The notes under the pieces were generated by a model. It did not search any database, was not told the DNA's origin, and worked only from the letters and a program-made list of their open reading frames with translations. This document shows positions 24,030 to 32,562 of a stretch of DNA of 34,682 nucleotides, in pieces. The stretch comes from UBA1227 sp964539045 (GTDB lineage: Bacteria; Bacillota; Clostridia; Oscillospirales; Acutalibacteraceae), in contig CAZIHW010000107.1 of the NCBI GenBank assembly GCA_964539045.1, forward strand, positions 1 to 34,682, written 5' to 3'. The stretch's first letter is position 1. Each line of letters starts with the position of its first letter. Both the position numbers and the translations under genes were made by a program.

Positions 24030-26342
24030 TTATACTGTATGGGATATTTTATCAGCATCCTCCAACGGATTCTCATCGCATCCGCAAACGGATCTGGAAT
24101 ATCCCTTTATCTTTTTAAGCACTTCTTCCGAAACTGCCTCTCCGTCATGGCGTCCACACCTTGGGCAAACGTCTCCGATGATTCCCGTATATCCGCATAC
24201 CGGATCTCTGTCAACCGGATGATTTATGGATGCATAACCCATATTGTTTTCCTTCATACATCTGATAACAGATTCAAAAGCTTCAAGATTGTTTGACGGA
24301 TCGCCGTCCATCTCTATATATGAGATATGACCGCCGTTTGTCAAAGCGTGATACGGTCCCTCAATCTTTATCTTCTCAAATGCAGATATTGGGAAGTATA
24401 CAGGCACATGGAACGAGTTCGTATAATACGGCCTGTCGGTTACTCCCGGTATAACTCCATAGCGCTCCTTATCCATCCTTACGAAGCGACCTGAAAGTCC
24501 CTCTGCCGGTGTGGCGATGAGTGAGTAATTAAGTCCGGTCTCCTTAGACTTATCATCGGTGCGCTGTCTCATATGACCGATTATCTCCAGACCGAGATTT
24601 CGTGCCTCCTGCGACTCACCGTGATGCGAGCCTATAAGGGCCTTCAAGCACTCTGCAAGGCCGATAAATCCTACGGTCAATGTACCATGCTTCAAAACTT
24701 CCGAAAGATTATCATCCGGTTTAAGTTTGTCAGAATCGAGCCACAAGCCCTGTCCCATCAGGAAAGGATAGTTGTAAACCTTTCTGCCGCCCTGTATAAG
24801 GAATCTGTCATAAAGCTGGTCACATACAAGGTCAATTTTTCTATCCAGATCCTCAAAGAATATGTCGATATTTCCGTGAGCCTTTATAGCAAGCCTCGGA
24901 AGGTTTATGGAAGTGAATGAAAGGTTACCCCTTCCGCATACCTGCTCGCGTGTAGGATCATATACATTTGTCATTACTCTCGTACGGCAGCCCATGTAGG
25001 CAACATGCGTATTATAATCGCCCTCCTTGTAGTATTGGAGGTTGAAGGGTGAATCCATAAAAGAGAAGTTCGGGAACAATCTCTTTGCCGATACCCTCAT
25101 GGCGAGCTTAAACAAATCATAATTGGGCTCACCCGGATTGTAATTTATACCCTCTTTTATCCTGAAAATATGTATCGGGAAGATCGGAGTCTCGCCATTG
25201 CCCAGACCCGCCTCTGTTGCCAACAGGACATTTTTCATAACGAGACGTGCTTCAGGACTTGTATCAAGACCGTAGTTTATTGATGAAAAAGGAATCTGGG
25301 CACCGGCCCTCGAATGCATTGTGTTGAGATTGTGCACAAAGGCTTCCATTGCCTGATAGGTGGCCTTATCCGTCTCTTTTGCGGCCTTCTTCACAGCAAA
25401 GGCCTGTGCTTTGCGAACGTTAGCCTCGGGCAATTTATATTTGTTTATAAGCAAATCTGCCTCACGTGTCTGATAATCATTGTCGTTGGCCAGCACCGGT
25501 GAAATTCCGAACGTGTCCTCGACTTCCAGGCAAAGATTCTTTGTAGCCTCGCTCGCATCCTCGAATCCGCAAAGGAGTTCAAGGCCCTTGCACATATTGT
25601 CTATATAACGTTTTCTGTATGTCTTCTTTACTCCGGGAGCCATGCCGGTATCGAAATTCGGTATACTTTGTCCCCCGTGCTGATCATTCTGGTTTGACTG
25701 TATGGCGATGCAAGCCAAAGAAGAGTAGCTTGCTATGTCATTAGGCTCACGTATGAAACCATGCCCGGTTGAAAATCCACCGTCAAACAGCTTAAGAATA
25801 TCTATCTGGCAACAAGTAGTGGTGAGCGTAAGAAAGTCAAGATCATGAATATGTATATCGCCTTCTATATGTGCATTTGCATGCTCAGGCTTTAAAACAT
25901 AAAGCTCATTAAATTGCTTTGCACCCTCGGAACCGTATTTGAGCATGGTTCCCATGGCGGTGTCACCATCTATATTGGCATTTTCACGCTTGATATCGTT
26001 TTCTTTAGCATCTTTGAAAGTCAGACCCTCATATATCTTCATGAGACGGGTGTTCATCTCTCTGACTTTTGAGCGTTCCGAACGGTAAAGAATGTACTTC
26101 TTGGCGGTTCTTGCATGTCCGCTTTCCATAAGTACTTTTTCTACCACATCCTGAATCTCTTCAACTGAAGGGGTTGTATTTCCTGTGCCCTCAATGTAGG
26201 TAACAACCTGCTGAGCGAGTTCAAGCGCCTCCTCATAGTTATTGCCTCCGGTTGCCTGCGCAGCCTTGAAAATGGCCTGTGCTATTTTATCTATTGAGAA
26301 AGGTACGGCCCGTCCGTCTCTCTTTTTAATGGTCTCTATCAT
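24030..26342 (-). CDS. nrdD: Class III anaerobic ribonucleoside-triphosphate reductase
   Basis: Glycyl-radical enzyme reducing ribonucleoside triphosphates to deoxyribonucleotides without oxygen. 770 residues, normal length. An N-terminal ATP-cone (KKRDGRAVPFSIDKI) provides allosteric control; the catalytic barrel includes DIHIHDLDF and the CGRGNLSFTSINLPR region. The C-terminal zinc site runs through VCGYTGIIGDVCPRCGR, and the glycyl-radical site is about Gly754 in RSVCGCDE. First gene of nrdD-ORF-nrdG. The upstream region carries two NrdR boxes on a consensus promoter, so repression by NrdR when deoxyribonucleotides are plentiful is expected. Confidence 0.97.
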   Translation of the reverse strand: MIETIKKRDGRAVPFSIDKIAQAIFKAAQATGGNNYEEALELAQQVVTYIEGTGNTTPSVEEIQDVVEKVLMESGHARTAKKYILYRSERSKVREMNTRLMKIYEGLTFKDAKENDIKRENANIDGDTAMGTMLKYGSEGAKQFNELYVLKPEHANAHIEGDIHIHDLDFLTLTTTCCQIDILKLFDGGFSTGHGFIREPNDIASYSSLACIAIQSNQNDQHGGQSIPNFDTGMAPGVKKTYRKRYIDNMCKGLELLCGFEDASEATKNLCLEVEDTFGISPVLANDNDYQTREADLLINKYKLPEANVRKAQAFAVKKAAKETDKATYQAMEAFVHNLNTMHSRAGAQIPFSSINYGLDTSPEARLVMKNVLLATEAGLGNGETPIFPIHIFRIKEGINYNPGEPNYDLFKLAMRVSAKRLFPNFSFMDSPFNLQYYKEGDYNTHVAYMGCRTRVMTNVYDPTREQVCGRGNLSFTSINLPRLAIKAHGNIDIFFEDLDRKIDLVCDQLYDRFLIQGGRKVYNYPFLMGQGLWLDSDKLKPDDNLSEVLKHGTLTVGFIGLAECLKALIGSHHGESQEARNLGLEIIGHMRQRTDDKSKETGLNYSLIATPAEGLSGRFVRMDKERYGVIPGVTDRPYYTNSFHVPVYFPISAFEKIKIEGPYHALTNGGHISYIEMDGDPSNNLEAFESVIRCMKENNMGYASINHPVDRDPVCGYTGIIGDVCPRCGRHDGEAVSEEVLKKIKGYSRSVCGCDENPLEDADKISHTV

Positions 26343-26376
26343 TTATACATCCCCCAAACAATAATGTAAACTGTTA

Positions 26377-26440
26377 CCACAATATATTGTATCTCGATAA
26401 GTATCCCTTACATTATATAGCACTTTTATATGCCCGTCAA
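26377..26440 (-). promoter_or_regulatory. nrdD promoter with two NrdR boxes
   Basis: Reading leftwards, TTGACG (26440-26435), 17 bp, TATAAT (26417-26412). Box 1 (26377-26392, CCACAATATATTGTAT) fits the NrdR consensus core fully; box 2 (26408-26423, TTACATTATATAGCAC) matches 9 of 10 core positions and covers the -10. Centres are 31 bp apart, three helical turns, the spacing known for NrdR box pairs. Confidence 0.88.
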
Positions 26441-26472
26441 TGTGGTAGATATATAAATTTGAGAACTCTTTT

Positions 26473-27477
26473 TTAGTGTATTTGTGAAAAATCCTTTACC
26501 TGCGTACCACGATAATAATGCTCAAGAATTTCTTTATAATTTTTCCCGCTCTGAGCCAGGGAATTTGCCCCGTATTGACTCATACCAACCCCATGGCCAT
26601 ATCCCAAAGTGGTTATTGTAACAGAATCATTCTTATATGCCACTTTGAAATGAAGTGATCGAAGACCTAAGGCCTCTCTGAAATCTTTGGCTGATATATC
26701 TTTACCGCATATGCTTACATTTTGTACAACTCCTGCATCCGAACGTCTTATATCCCCGATCCAGGTCTTTGGATCATCGGAAAACTTATCAGCCGATATA
26801 AGAGAGGACAACTTTTCTTTAAACTGTGCCGGTTTCAGCATGACAGTCGAGGAAAAGTCAGGTGAAAACTTGTCCGCGGTGCTGTCCACCGGAACAAGAT
26901 AAGGTATTGCATCTCCTCCCCACACGTCTGTACTGCTGTCGGTTTTTCCGGTGCTTATAGCATGAAATGCGACAGTCTCTATTAACTTTGAATCGTATGT
27001 TATACACTTTCCGTAAACAGACTCAACTGCGTCCTCTATCTTCGAGTAATACTTTTCAAAATCATCTCCCCACCTTTTCTTAAGATCCTCTTTTGATATG
27101 TAAGACTGATTTATATTCGGATTGTCAGTGAGAGTGACACCCTGGAGCTCTTTTGACTTCATATACGTGTAACATGCAACTGCCTGGGCCTTTAATGCCT
27201 CACTTTCATACACCGCCGGCATTTCTCCGGCTACAGCTCCGCAAAGGTAGTCTTTGACGGATAAATTCACTGCTTTGTTATCCAGATGCAGCATCACTTT
27301 AACGGTCTCCTCCGCCCCGTCTTTATCGGTATATTTTTCGGTTTTTTCCTTTATTTCCGACCATACCTTTTTAACTTTTTCCTCAGCTGTTTTGTCAGTG
27401 CCTGCCGAAAGTGTAAGAGCAGGAGTGAAAATCACTATTAACGCCAACAAAAAACAAAGACAAACATAGGTTTTCAC
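26473..27477 (-). CDS. spoIID: SpoIID/LytB-domain protein (sporulation lytic transglycosylase type)
   Basis: Peptidoglycan-cleaving lytic transglycosylase family; in endospore formers SpoIID removes wall during engulfment. 334 residues, GTG 27477 with GGGAGG upstream. An N-terminal membrane/signal segment (about 1-25) is followed by the SpoIID domain: YLCGAVAGEMPAVYESEALKAQ with the catalytic Glu in GEMP, then YGHGVGMSQYGANSLA and EILEHYYRGT at the end. SpoIID-domain proteins also occur as non-sporulation wall enzymes, so the gene symbol is likely but not certain. It is divergent from the membrane-protein/holB gene set. Confidence 0.88.
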   Translation of the reverse strand: MKTYVCLCFLLALIVIFTPALTLSAGTDKTAEEKVKKVWSEIKEKTEKYTDKDGAEETVKVMLHLDNKAVNLSVKDYLCGAVAGEMPAVYESEALKAQAVACYTYMKSKELQGVTLTDNPNINQSYISKEDLKKRWGDDFEKYYSKIEDAVESVYGKCITYDSKLIETVAFHAISTGKTDSSTDVWGGDAIPYLVPVDSTADKFSPDFSSTVMLKPAQFKEKLSSLISADKFSDDPKTWIGDIRRSDAGVVQNVSICGKDISAKDFREALGLRSLHFKVAYKNDSVTITTLGYGHGVGMSQYGANSLAQSGKNYKEILEHYYRGTQVKDFSQIH

Positions 27478-27570
27478 AGCTTTTTCGACCTCCCGTTTTT
27501 CTTGACTTTATATATATGTTGTTATACAATATTATGTAATTTTCCTTTACAATATTCGGAGGTTTTGCAC

Positions 27571-28464
27571 GTGAAAAAACTAAAAATATCCTCGCTTTCA
27601 CCTTCTCCCTTAATTTTGATAATGGCCATAGCTACATTTGTTGCAGTTCCGATGAGGGCATTCCAATTCACGAACTGTGTCGAACCGGCCACAGGATTTT
27701 GGCTTGTGAAAGATTTTACTGTACCCACGCTCTACATATTAAGCGCGGTTGTGGTTGTATTGGCCTTTTTCATGTCTGCATTCAGCGGTATTATGCCGCC
27801 GTCAAAATTTGAGATAAAAAAAGACATACCGACAGCAATCTTTGCTTTAATATTTGCCGCAACCCTTGCCGTTGATTGTGTAGGTGAGGTATCTAAGTTC
27901 CTCTCCATATACGACCAATTTGCGGCAGACGGAACCGTAACCATGATTGCATATCTCATACAAGCCGGTGGATTCTCTGTAGCATTGCAGATTCTTTTCG
28001 GTATATTGTCCGCTATATATATGATTATTGTCGGCGTCTCATTTTTCACAGGAAATGATATGTACAAGAAGCACACGGTCATACCTCTTTCACTCCCGGT
28101 TTGGGCTATCGCCAGAATGGCATTCCATTTCATTGATCCTATAAACTACAAAAACGTTTCACAATTACTTTTCCAGCTTATAGTACTCGTATTCATAATC
28201 CTGTTTACCCTTTCATTTGCCCGTATAGCATCAGATGTAAATGGTGAATCAAGCATGTGGATACTCTGGTTCTCCGGTATAGCCGGTGCATTCTTCGGAT
28301 ATGTAAGCGGCCTTGCCCCGGCTATTTTGATTCTCATCGGAAAAGGCGATTACATGCCACTCAAGTATCCGGTAAGATACCCGGATCTGGGCTTTGCCCT
28401 TTTTGCAACATTTTTCTTATTTACAGTGATGCCGAGAACTATAAAGAAGAGGACTGACTCATGA
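27571..28464 (+). CDS. Uncharacterised polytopic membrane protein upstream of holB
   Basis: 297 residues; start GTG 27571 behind CGGAGG (an ATG at 27502 would add 23 residues without a ribosome-binding site). About eight hydrophobic segments, including LILIMAIATFVAVPM, LYILSAVVVVLAFFM, TAIFALIFAATLAV, LFGILSAIYMIIVGV, LLFQLIVLVFIILF, WILWFSGIAGAFFGY and LGFALFATFFLFTV. No family motif recognised. It overlaps holB by four bases (ATGA), so it belongs to this operon. Function unknown; transport or envelope roles are equally open. Confidence 0.8.
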   Translation: MKKLKISSLSPSPLILIMAIATFVAVPMRAFQFTNCVEPATGFWLVKDFTVPTLYILSAVVVVLAFFMSAFSGIMPPSKFEIKKDIPTAIFALIFAATLAVDCVGEVSKFLSIYDQFAADGTVTMIAYLIQAGGFSVALQILFGILSAIYMIIVGVSFFTGNDMYKKHTVIPLSLPVWAIARMAFHFIDPINYKNVSQLLFQLIVLVFIILFTLSFARIASDVNGESSMWILWFSGIAGAFFGYVSGLAPAILILIGKGDYMPLKYPVRYPDLGFALFATFFLFTVMPRTIKKRTDS

Positions 28465-29336
28465 ATGTACAACTCAGAGCGTTGACAGACAGCGGGCGCA
28501 TCCCGCACGCTCTTGTACTGGACGGCGGAACACCGGAGTCACGCATTGCAGCCGCAAGAGAACTTGCCTCTGCACTTGTTTGCTCATCTGACAGTAACGG
28601 CTTTTCGGTCGGTACCGCTCAAAAGCCCTGTCATAATTGTACGGCCTGCCAAAAGGCGGAACATGATATTCATCCTGACATAACCTATATCGTTCCGGAT
28701 AAGAATAAAAAGACCATTGGTGTTGATATAATAAGAAGGATGCGTGAGGATGCTTATATTCTCCCGAATGAGGGCGAGAATAAGGTGTATATAATCCCTC
28801 AGGCCGATCTCATGCAGGATTATGCACAAAATGCCCTTTTGAAGATTTTAGAGGAACCACCCTCTTTTGCAACCTTCATATTGCTGTGCGATACTCATTC
28901 GTTCCTACTTCCTACCGTTATTTCCAGAGTTGCTGTATTCAATCTCGATGATAACAACGATATAAGCGGAGACGGGGATTATGATACGGCCCTTGAGCAG
29001 GCAAGACTCATCGCAAAATGCATATCGGAACAAAGTGAATTTGATTTAATCATCACACTTTCTTATTTCGAAAAAAACTATGATTTGCTTCCTATGACAT
29101 TGGATTGCCTGCAGTTCATTCTGAGAGACGCATTGGTTATCCGCTCGGGCGGAAATACTATAATAAGCTTATCTGAGGATGATGCAAGAGCATTGAGCAG
29201 ATCCTTGTCGGAAAATGAATTGCTCGAGGTGCTCGACAGTATCACAGATATAGTCAAATCAATAAACATATACGGAAATAAAAACTTAATTCTATCTAGG
29301 CTTTCGTCAAAGCTTATCGGAGGTAATAATGACTGA
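28461..29336 (+). CDS. holB: DNA polymerase III, delta-prime subunit (clamp loader)
   Basis: Clamp-loader AAA+ subunit of the replicative polymerase. 291 residues. N-terminal HALVLDGG...AARELA region, the zinc module CHNCTACQ, and the core VYIIPQADLMQDYAQNALLKILEEPP, followed by SRV (the SRC-like sensor position) at about 153. The Walker A lysine is missing, as is normal for delta-prime. Coupled by overlap to genes on both sides; holB followed by ricT (yaaT) is the standard Bacillota arrangement. Confidence 0.92.
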   Translation: MNVQLRALTDSGRIPHALVLDGGTPESRIAAARELASALVCSSDSNGFSVGTAQKPCHNCTACQKAEHDIHPDITYIVPDKNKKTIGVDIIRRMREDAYILPNEGENKVYIIPQADLMQDYAQNALLKILEEPPSFATFILLCDTHSFLLPTVISRVAVFNLDDNNDISGDGDYDTALEQARLIAKCISEQSEFDLIITLSYFEKNYDLLPMTLDCLQFILRDALVIRSGGNTIISLSEDDARALSRSLSENELLEVLDSITDIVKSINIYGNKNLILSRLSSKLIGGNND

Positions 29337-30198
29337 AGTAGTTGGTATAAGATTTAAAGAGGTCGGCAAGATATATTGCTTTGATCCTATCGGTATCCAA
29401 TTCGAGGTAGGCCAGCGTGTTATAGTAGAAACCGCCCGCGGTGTCGAATGCGGCATGGTTGCCACAGCCAACCAAATGGTTGAGGAGGATACCATAGTTG
29501 CCCCGCTCAAGCCCGTAATCAGACTTGCAACCGAGGACGACTTAAAAAAGGTTGAAGAGAATAAAGAGAAAGAAAAATCCGCCTTCAAAATCTGTGAGGA
29601 AAAGATTGAGAAGCACGGATTGGATATGAAACTTATAGACGTAGAGTACACCTTTGATTGCGGAAAGATTCTCTTTTATTTCACTTCCGACGGAAGAGTG
29701 GATTTCAGAGAGCTCGTAAAAGACCTCGCCGGCATATTCAAAACCCGAATTGAGCTCAGACAGATTGGCGTACGTGACGAGGCAAAGATGCTCGGAGGAC
29801 TCGGTATATGCGGCCGTCCGTTTTGTTGCAATTCATACATGGGAGAATTCCAGCCGGTTTCAATAAAAATGGCAAAAGAGCAGGGTCTCTCACTCAATCC
29901 TGCAAAGATTTCGGGAACATGCGGACGTCTTATGTGTTGCCTGAAATACGAGCAGGACTCATATGAACACCTTATGAAGATAACCCCCAAGGCCGGTGCA
30001 CTTGTCGAAACAAAAGAAGGTAAAGGCGTTGTTACTGAATCAAACCTCATAACAGGAGTTATAAAAGTAAGTCTCGACAAAAACCCCGATGCAGCTCCGA
30101 CAACATATGATCGAAAACAGGTCAAAATTCTTCGCGATGTAAAGACTTCGGTAACAAAAGAAGAACGCGATGCATTAAAGGCTATTGAAGAGAACTAA
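29329..30198 (+). CDS. ricT: RicT/YaaT PSP1-domain protein
   Basis: Component of the Ric (Y-) complex, known in Bacillus for helping mRNA maturation by RNase Y and phosphorelay signalling. 289 residues. The PSP1 C-terminal domain shows LGGLGICGRPFCC and GTCGRLMCCLKYE, whose cysteines hold an iron-sulfur cluster in characterised RicT. The N-terminal part has VVGIRFKEVGKIYCF. The ATG at 29329, behind CGGAGG, overlaps the end of holB by 8 bp. Confidence 0.92.
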   Translation: MTEVVGIRFKEVGKIYCFDPIGIQFEVGQRVIVETARGVECGMVATANQMVEEDTIVAPLKPVIRLATEDDLKKVEENKEKEKSAFKICEEKIEKHGLDMKLIDVEYTFDCGKILFYFTSDGRVDFRELVKDLAGIFKTRIELRQIGVRDEAKMLGGLGICGRPFCCNSYMGEFQPVSIKMAKEQGLSLNPAKISGTCGRLMCCLKYEQDSYEHLMKITPKAGALVETKEGKGVVTESNLITGVIKVSLDKNPDAAPTTYDRKQVKILRDVKTSVTKEERDALKAIEEN

Positions 30199-30228
30199 AT
30201 TGCTCTAAAGAACTAAATTGCAAATAAA

Positions 30229-30257
30229 TTGACAAAGAATTACCCTTTAAATATAAT
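30229..30257 (+). promoter_or_regulatory. Consensus promoter of greA-lysS
   Basis: Perfect TTGACA (30229-30234) and TATAAT (30252-30257) with 17-bp spacing, 39 bp before the greA start. Confidence 0.9.
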
Positions 30258-30295
30258 ATACAAGTGCTTTTTGGCACACGGAAGGATGACATTAC

Positions 30296-30772
30296 ATGAC
30301 AGAAGAAATTTTACTTACCTCTGACGGTCTCAAGGAATTACAGGACGAACTTGAAGAACTTAAGACTACCGGACGTAAAGATATTGCCGAGAAGATAAAG
30401 GTAGCCCTTTCTTTCGGCGACTTATCAGAGAACTCCGAGTATGACGAAGCAAAATCAGAACAGGGTAAACTTGAGTCTCGTATAAACGAGATTGAAGCTA
30501 TCCTCCAAAACTACAAGCTTATTGATGAAACTGAGCTTGACACAAATACAGTTAACAGAGCTTCGCGTGTTACCATACGTGACGTTAAGCTAAAAGAAGA
30601 TTTCACATATCAAATTGTAGGACCTCAACAAGCAGATCCGGTCAAGGGAAGAATCTCCGATGAATCACCGGTAGGTAAAGCTCTACTCGGCCACAAGAAG
30701 GGCGAGACAATAGAGGTCGAGGCACCAGCCGGCAAACTCAAATATAAAATTATTGAGATAGAGAAGAAATAA
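30296..30772 (+). CDS. greA: Transcription elongation factor GreA
   Basis: Rescues backtracked RNA polymerase by stimulating transcript cleavage. 158 residues, normal length: an N-terminal coiled coil whose tip carries the acidic FGDLSENSEYDEAK motif, then the FKBP-like C-terminal domain with ISDESPVGKALLGHKKGE. Its own strong promoter separates it from ricT; lysS follows after 27 bp and is probably co-transcribed. Confidence 0.96.
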   Translation: MTEEILLTSDGLKELQDELEELKTTGRKDIAEKIKVALSFGDLSENSEYDEAKSEQGKLESRINEIEAILQNYKLIDETELDTNTVNRASRVTIRDVKLKEDFTYQIVGPQQADPVKGRISDESPVGKALLGHKKGETIEVEAPAGKLKYKIIEIEKK

Positions 30773-30799
30773 TTTTATACAATAAGGAGTGAAGCCGTA

Positions 30800-32308
30800 A
30801 TGGCAGAGAATACAACACCTGAAGTAGAGCTTACTCAGGAAGAAACTAACGAACAGAGAAAAATCAGAATAGATAAGCTGAAGTTGATGCAGGACGAAGG
30901 TCGTGACCCGTTCCACATCACTGTTGCAGAGCAGACACATGAATCGCTCGAGATAAAGGAAAACTATGACGAACTTGAGGGCAAAGATGTATGTGTATGC
31001 GGACGTATCATTGCACGTCGTATCATGGGTAAGGCAAGCTTCGTTACAATCCAGGACAAGCTTGGACGTATTCAATCCTATGTTTCAATAAACGACGTAG
31101 GTGAGGACGCATACAAGGACTTCAAAAAGCAGTGGGATATAGGAGATATCATCGAGATCAAGGGTAAAGTTTTCAAAACAAGGACCGAAGAGATCTCCGT
31201 ACACGCAGAGGCTATACGTCTTCTTTCAAAATCACTTCTTCCCCTTCCGGAGAAGTTCCACGGTCTTCGTGATACAGACACACGTTACCGCAGACGTTAT
31301 GTTGACCTCATCGTAAATCCCGAGGTTAAAGACACATTTATTAAGCGCTCTAAGATTATATCCTCAGTTCGCAAAACGCTCGACAATGTAGGATATATTG
31401 AAGTTGAAACTCCTGTTCTCAACACAATACCGGGAGGAGCCACAGCCCGTCCTTTCGTAACCCATCACAATGCTCTCGATATAGATATGTATATGCGAAT
31501 AGCTACAGAGCTCTATCTTAAGAGACTCATTGTCGGCGGCATGGAAAGGGTATATGAGATAGGACGTATTTTCAGAAATGAAGGTATGGATGCAACTCAC
31601 AATCCTGAGTTCACAAGTATAGAATTTTATGAGGCATATACCGACTATAACGGCATGATGGACAGAACAGAAGCCATCATAAGAAATGCCGCTTTAGATG
31701 CATGCGGAACAACAACCGTCACATTTAAAGACACTGAGATAGATCTCGGCAAGCCTTTTGCCCGTCTCCCCATGACAGAGGCAGTAAAGATTTATGCCGG
31801 CATTGATTTCTCAGAATTCGTGGGAGACAATGAAAAGGCCATTGCCCTCGCTAAAGAACATCATATAGAGCTTGAAAAGGGTAAAGAAACATGGGGTGAT
31901 ATCCTCACACAGTTCTTCGATGAATTTGTAGAGGATAAGCTCGAACAACCGACTTTCATTATTGATTATCCGGTTGAGGTTTCACCTCTCACCAAGAGAA
32001 AGCCAAGTGCTCCTTATCTCACAGAGAGATTTGAGCTGTTCATAATGGGTGCAGAATATGCAAATGCGTACTCCGAGCTCAACGATCCTATAGATCAAAT
32101 GGAACGCTTCAAGCACCAGCTCATGCTTCGTGACTGCGGAGATGAAGAGGCAAATATGCTCGATGACGACTTTGTTTGTGCACTCGAGTATGGTATGCCG
32201 CCTACAGGAGGCTGCGGTATCGGCATTGACCGTCTTGTTATGCTCCTTACAGGCAATACAACCATCCGCGATGTAATCCTCTTCCCGACAATGAAGCCTT
32301 TGGACTGA
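30800..32308 (+). CDS. lysS: Lysyl-tRNA synthetase, class II
   Basis: Charges tRNA-Lys. 502 residues, normal for bacterial LysS; ATG behind AAGGAGTG. The N-terminal OB-fold anticodon domain (VCGRIIARRIMGKASF) precedes the class II core, with motif 1 around VETPVLNTIPGGATARPF, motif 2 IGRIFRNEGMDATHNPEFT, and motif 3 GCGIGIDRLVMLLTG. Ends at a clear terminator. Confidence 0.97.
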   Translation: MAENTTPEVELTQEETNEQRKIRIDKLKLMQDEGRDPFHITVAEQTHESLEIKENYDELEGKDVCVCGRIIARRIMGKASFVTIQDKLGRIQSYVSINDVGEDAYKDFKKQWDIGDIIEIKGKVFKTRTEEISVHAEAIRLLSKSLLPLPEKFHGLRDTDTRYRRRYVDLIVNPEVKDTFIKRSKIISSVRKTLDNVGYIEVETPVLNTIPGGATARPFVTHHNALDIDMYMRIATELYLKRLIVGGMERVYEIGRIFRNEGMDATHNPEFTSIEFYEAYTDYNGMMDRTEAIIRNAALDACGTTTVTFKDTEIDLGKPFARLPMTEAVKIYAGIDFSEFVGDNEKAIALAKEHHIELEKGKETWGDILTQFFDEFVEDKLEQPTFIIDYPVEVSPLTKRKPSAPYLTERFELFIMGAEYANAYSELNDPIDQMERFKHQLMLRDCGDEEANMLDDDFVCALEYGMPPTGGCGIGIDRLVMLLTGNTTIRDVILFPTMKPLD

Positions 32309-32321
32309 TGTAAATGCAATA

Positions 32322-32358
32322 AAAAGGGACTTCCCGATTAAATCGGGAAGTCTTTTTT
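32322..32358 (+). terminator. Terminator of greA-lysS
   Basis: GACTTCCCGAT and ATCGGGAAGTC arms (11 bp) around a short TTA/TAA loop, followed by six T, 20 bp after the lysS stop. Confidence 0.93.
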
Positions 32359-32519
32359 ATTTACAACCGTTTACAACAACTTACATAACGTTTAATCAAA
32401 TTTGTTAAATTTACTTGGAAGAAAATTTAATGTATGTTAAAATACAATAACAATATATGGTTATGTATATATATCGTATTTAACAAACTTGCTTTCCACA
32501 GATAAGATTTCGCCCGGCA

Positions 32520-32538
32520 AGAGGTGCAAGGAACCTCT
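32520..32538 (+). promoter_or_regulatory. Short leader hairpin before the 32563 kinase
   Basis: AGAGGT (32520-32525), 7-nt loop, ACCTCT (32533-32538), 24 bp before the start codon and just ahead of the AAGGGG ribosome-binding site. Purpose unknown. The remainder of the gap from 32359 is A/T-rich with no other clear signal. Confidence 0.35.
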
Positions 32539-32562
32539 GCGCGATATAAAAAGGGGTATGCT

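Noticed and set aside
30189..30222. Direct repeat AGAACTAAATTGC at the end of ricT
   Set aside because: A short two-unit duplication overlapping the ricT stop codon, with no sign of function beyond being a local duplication.
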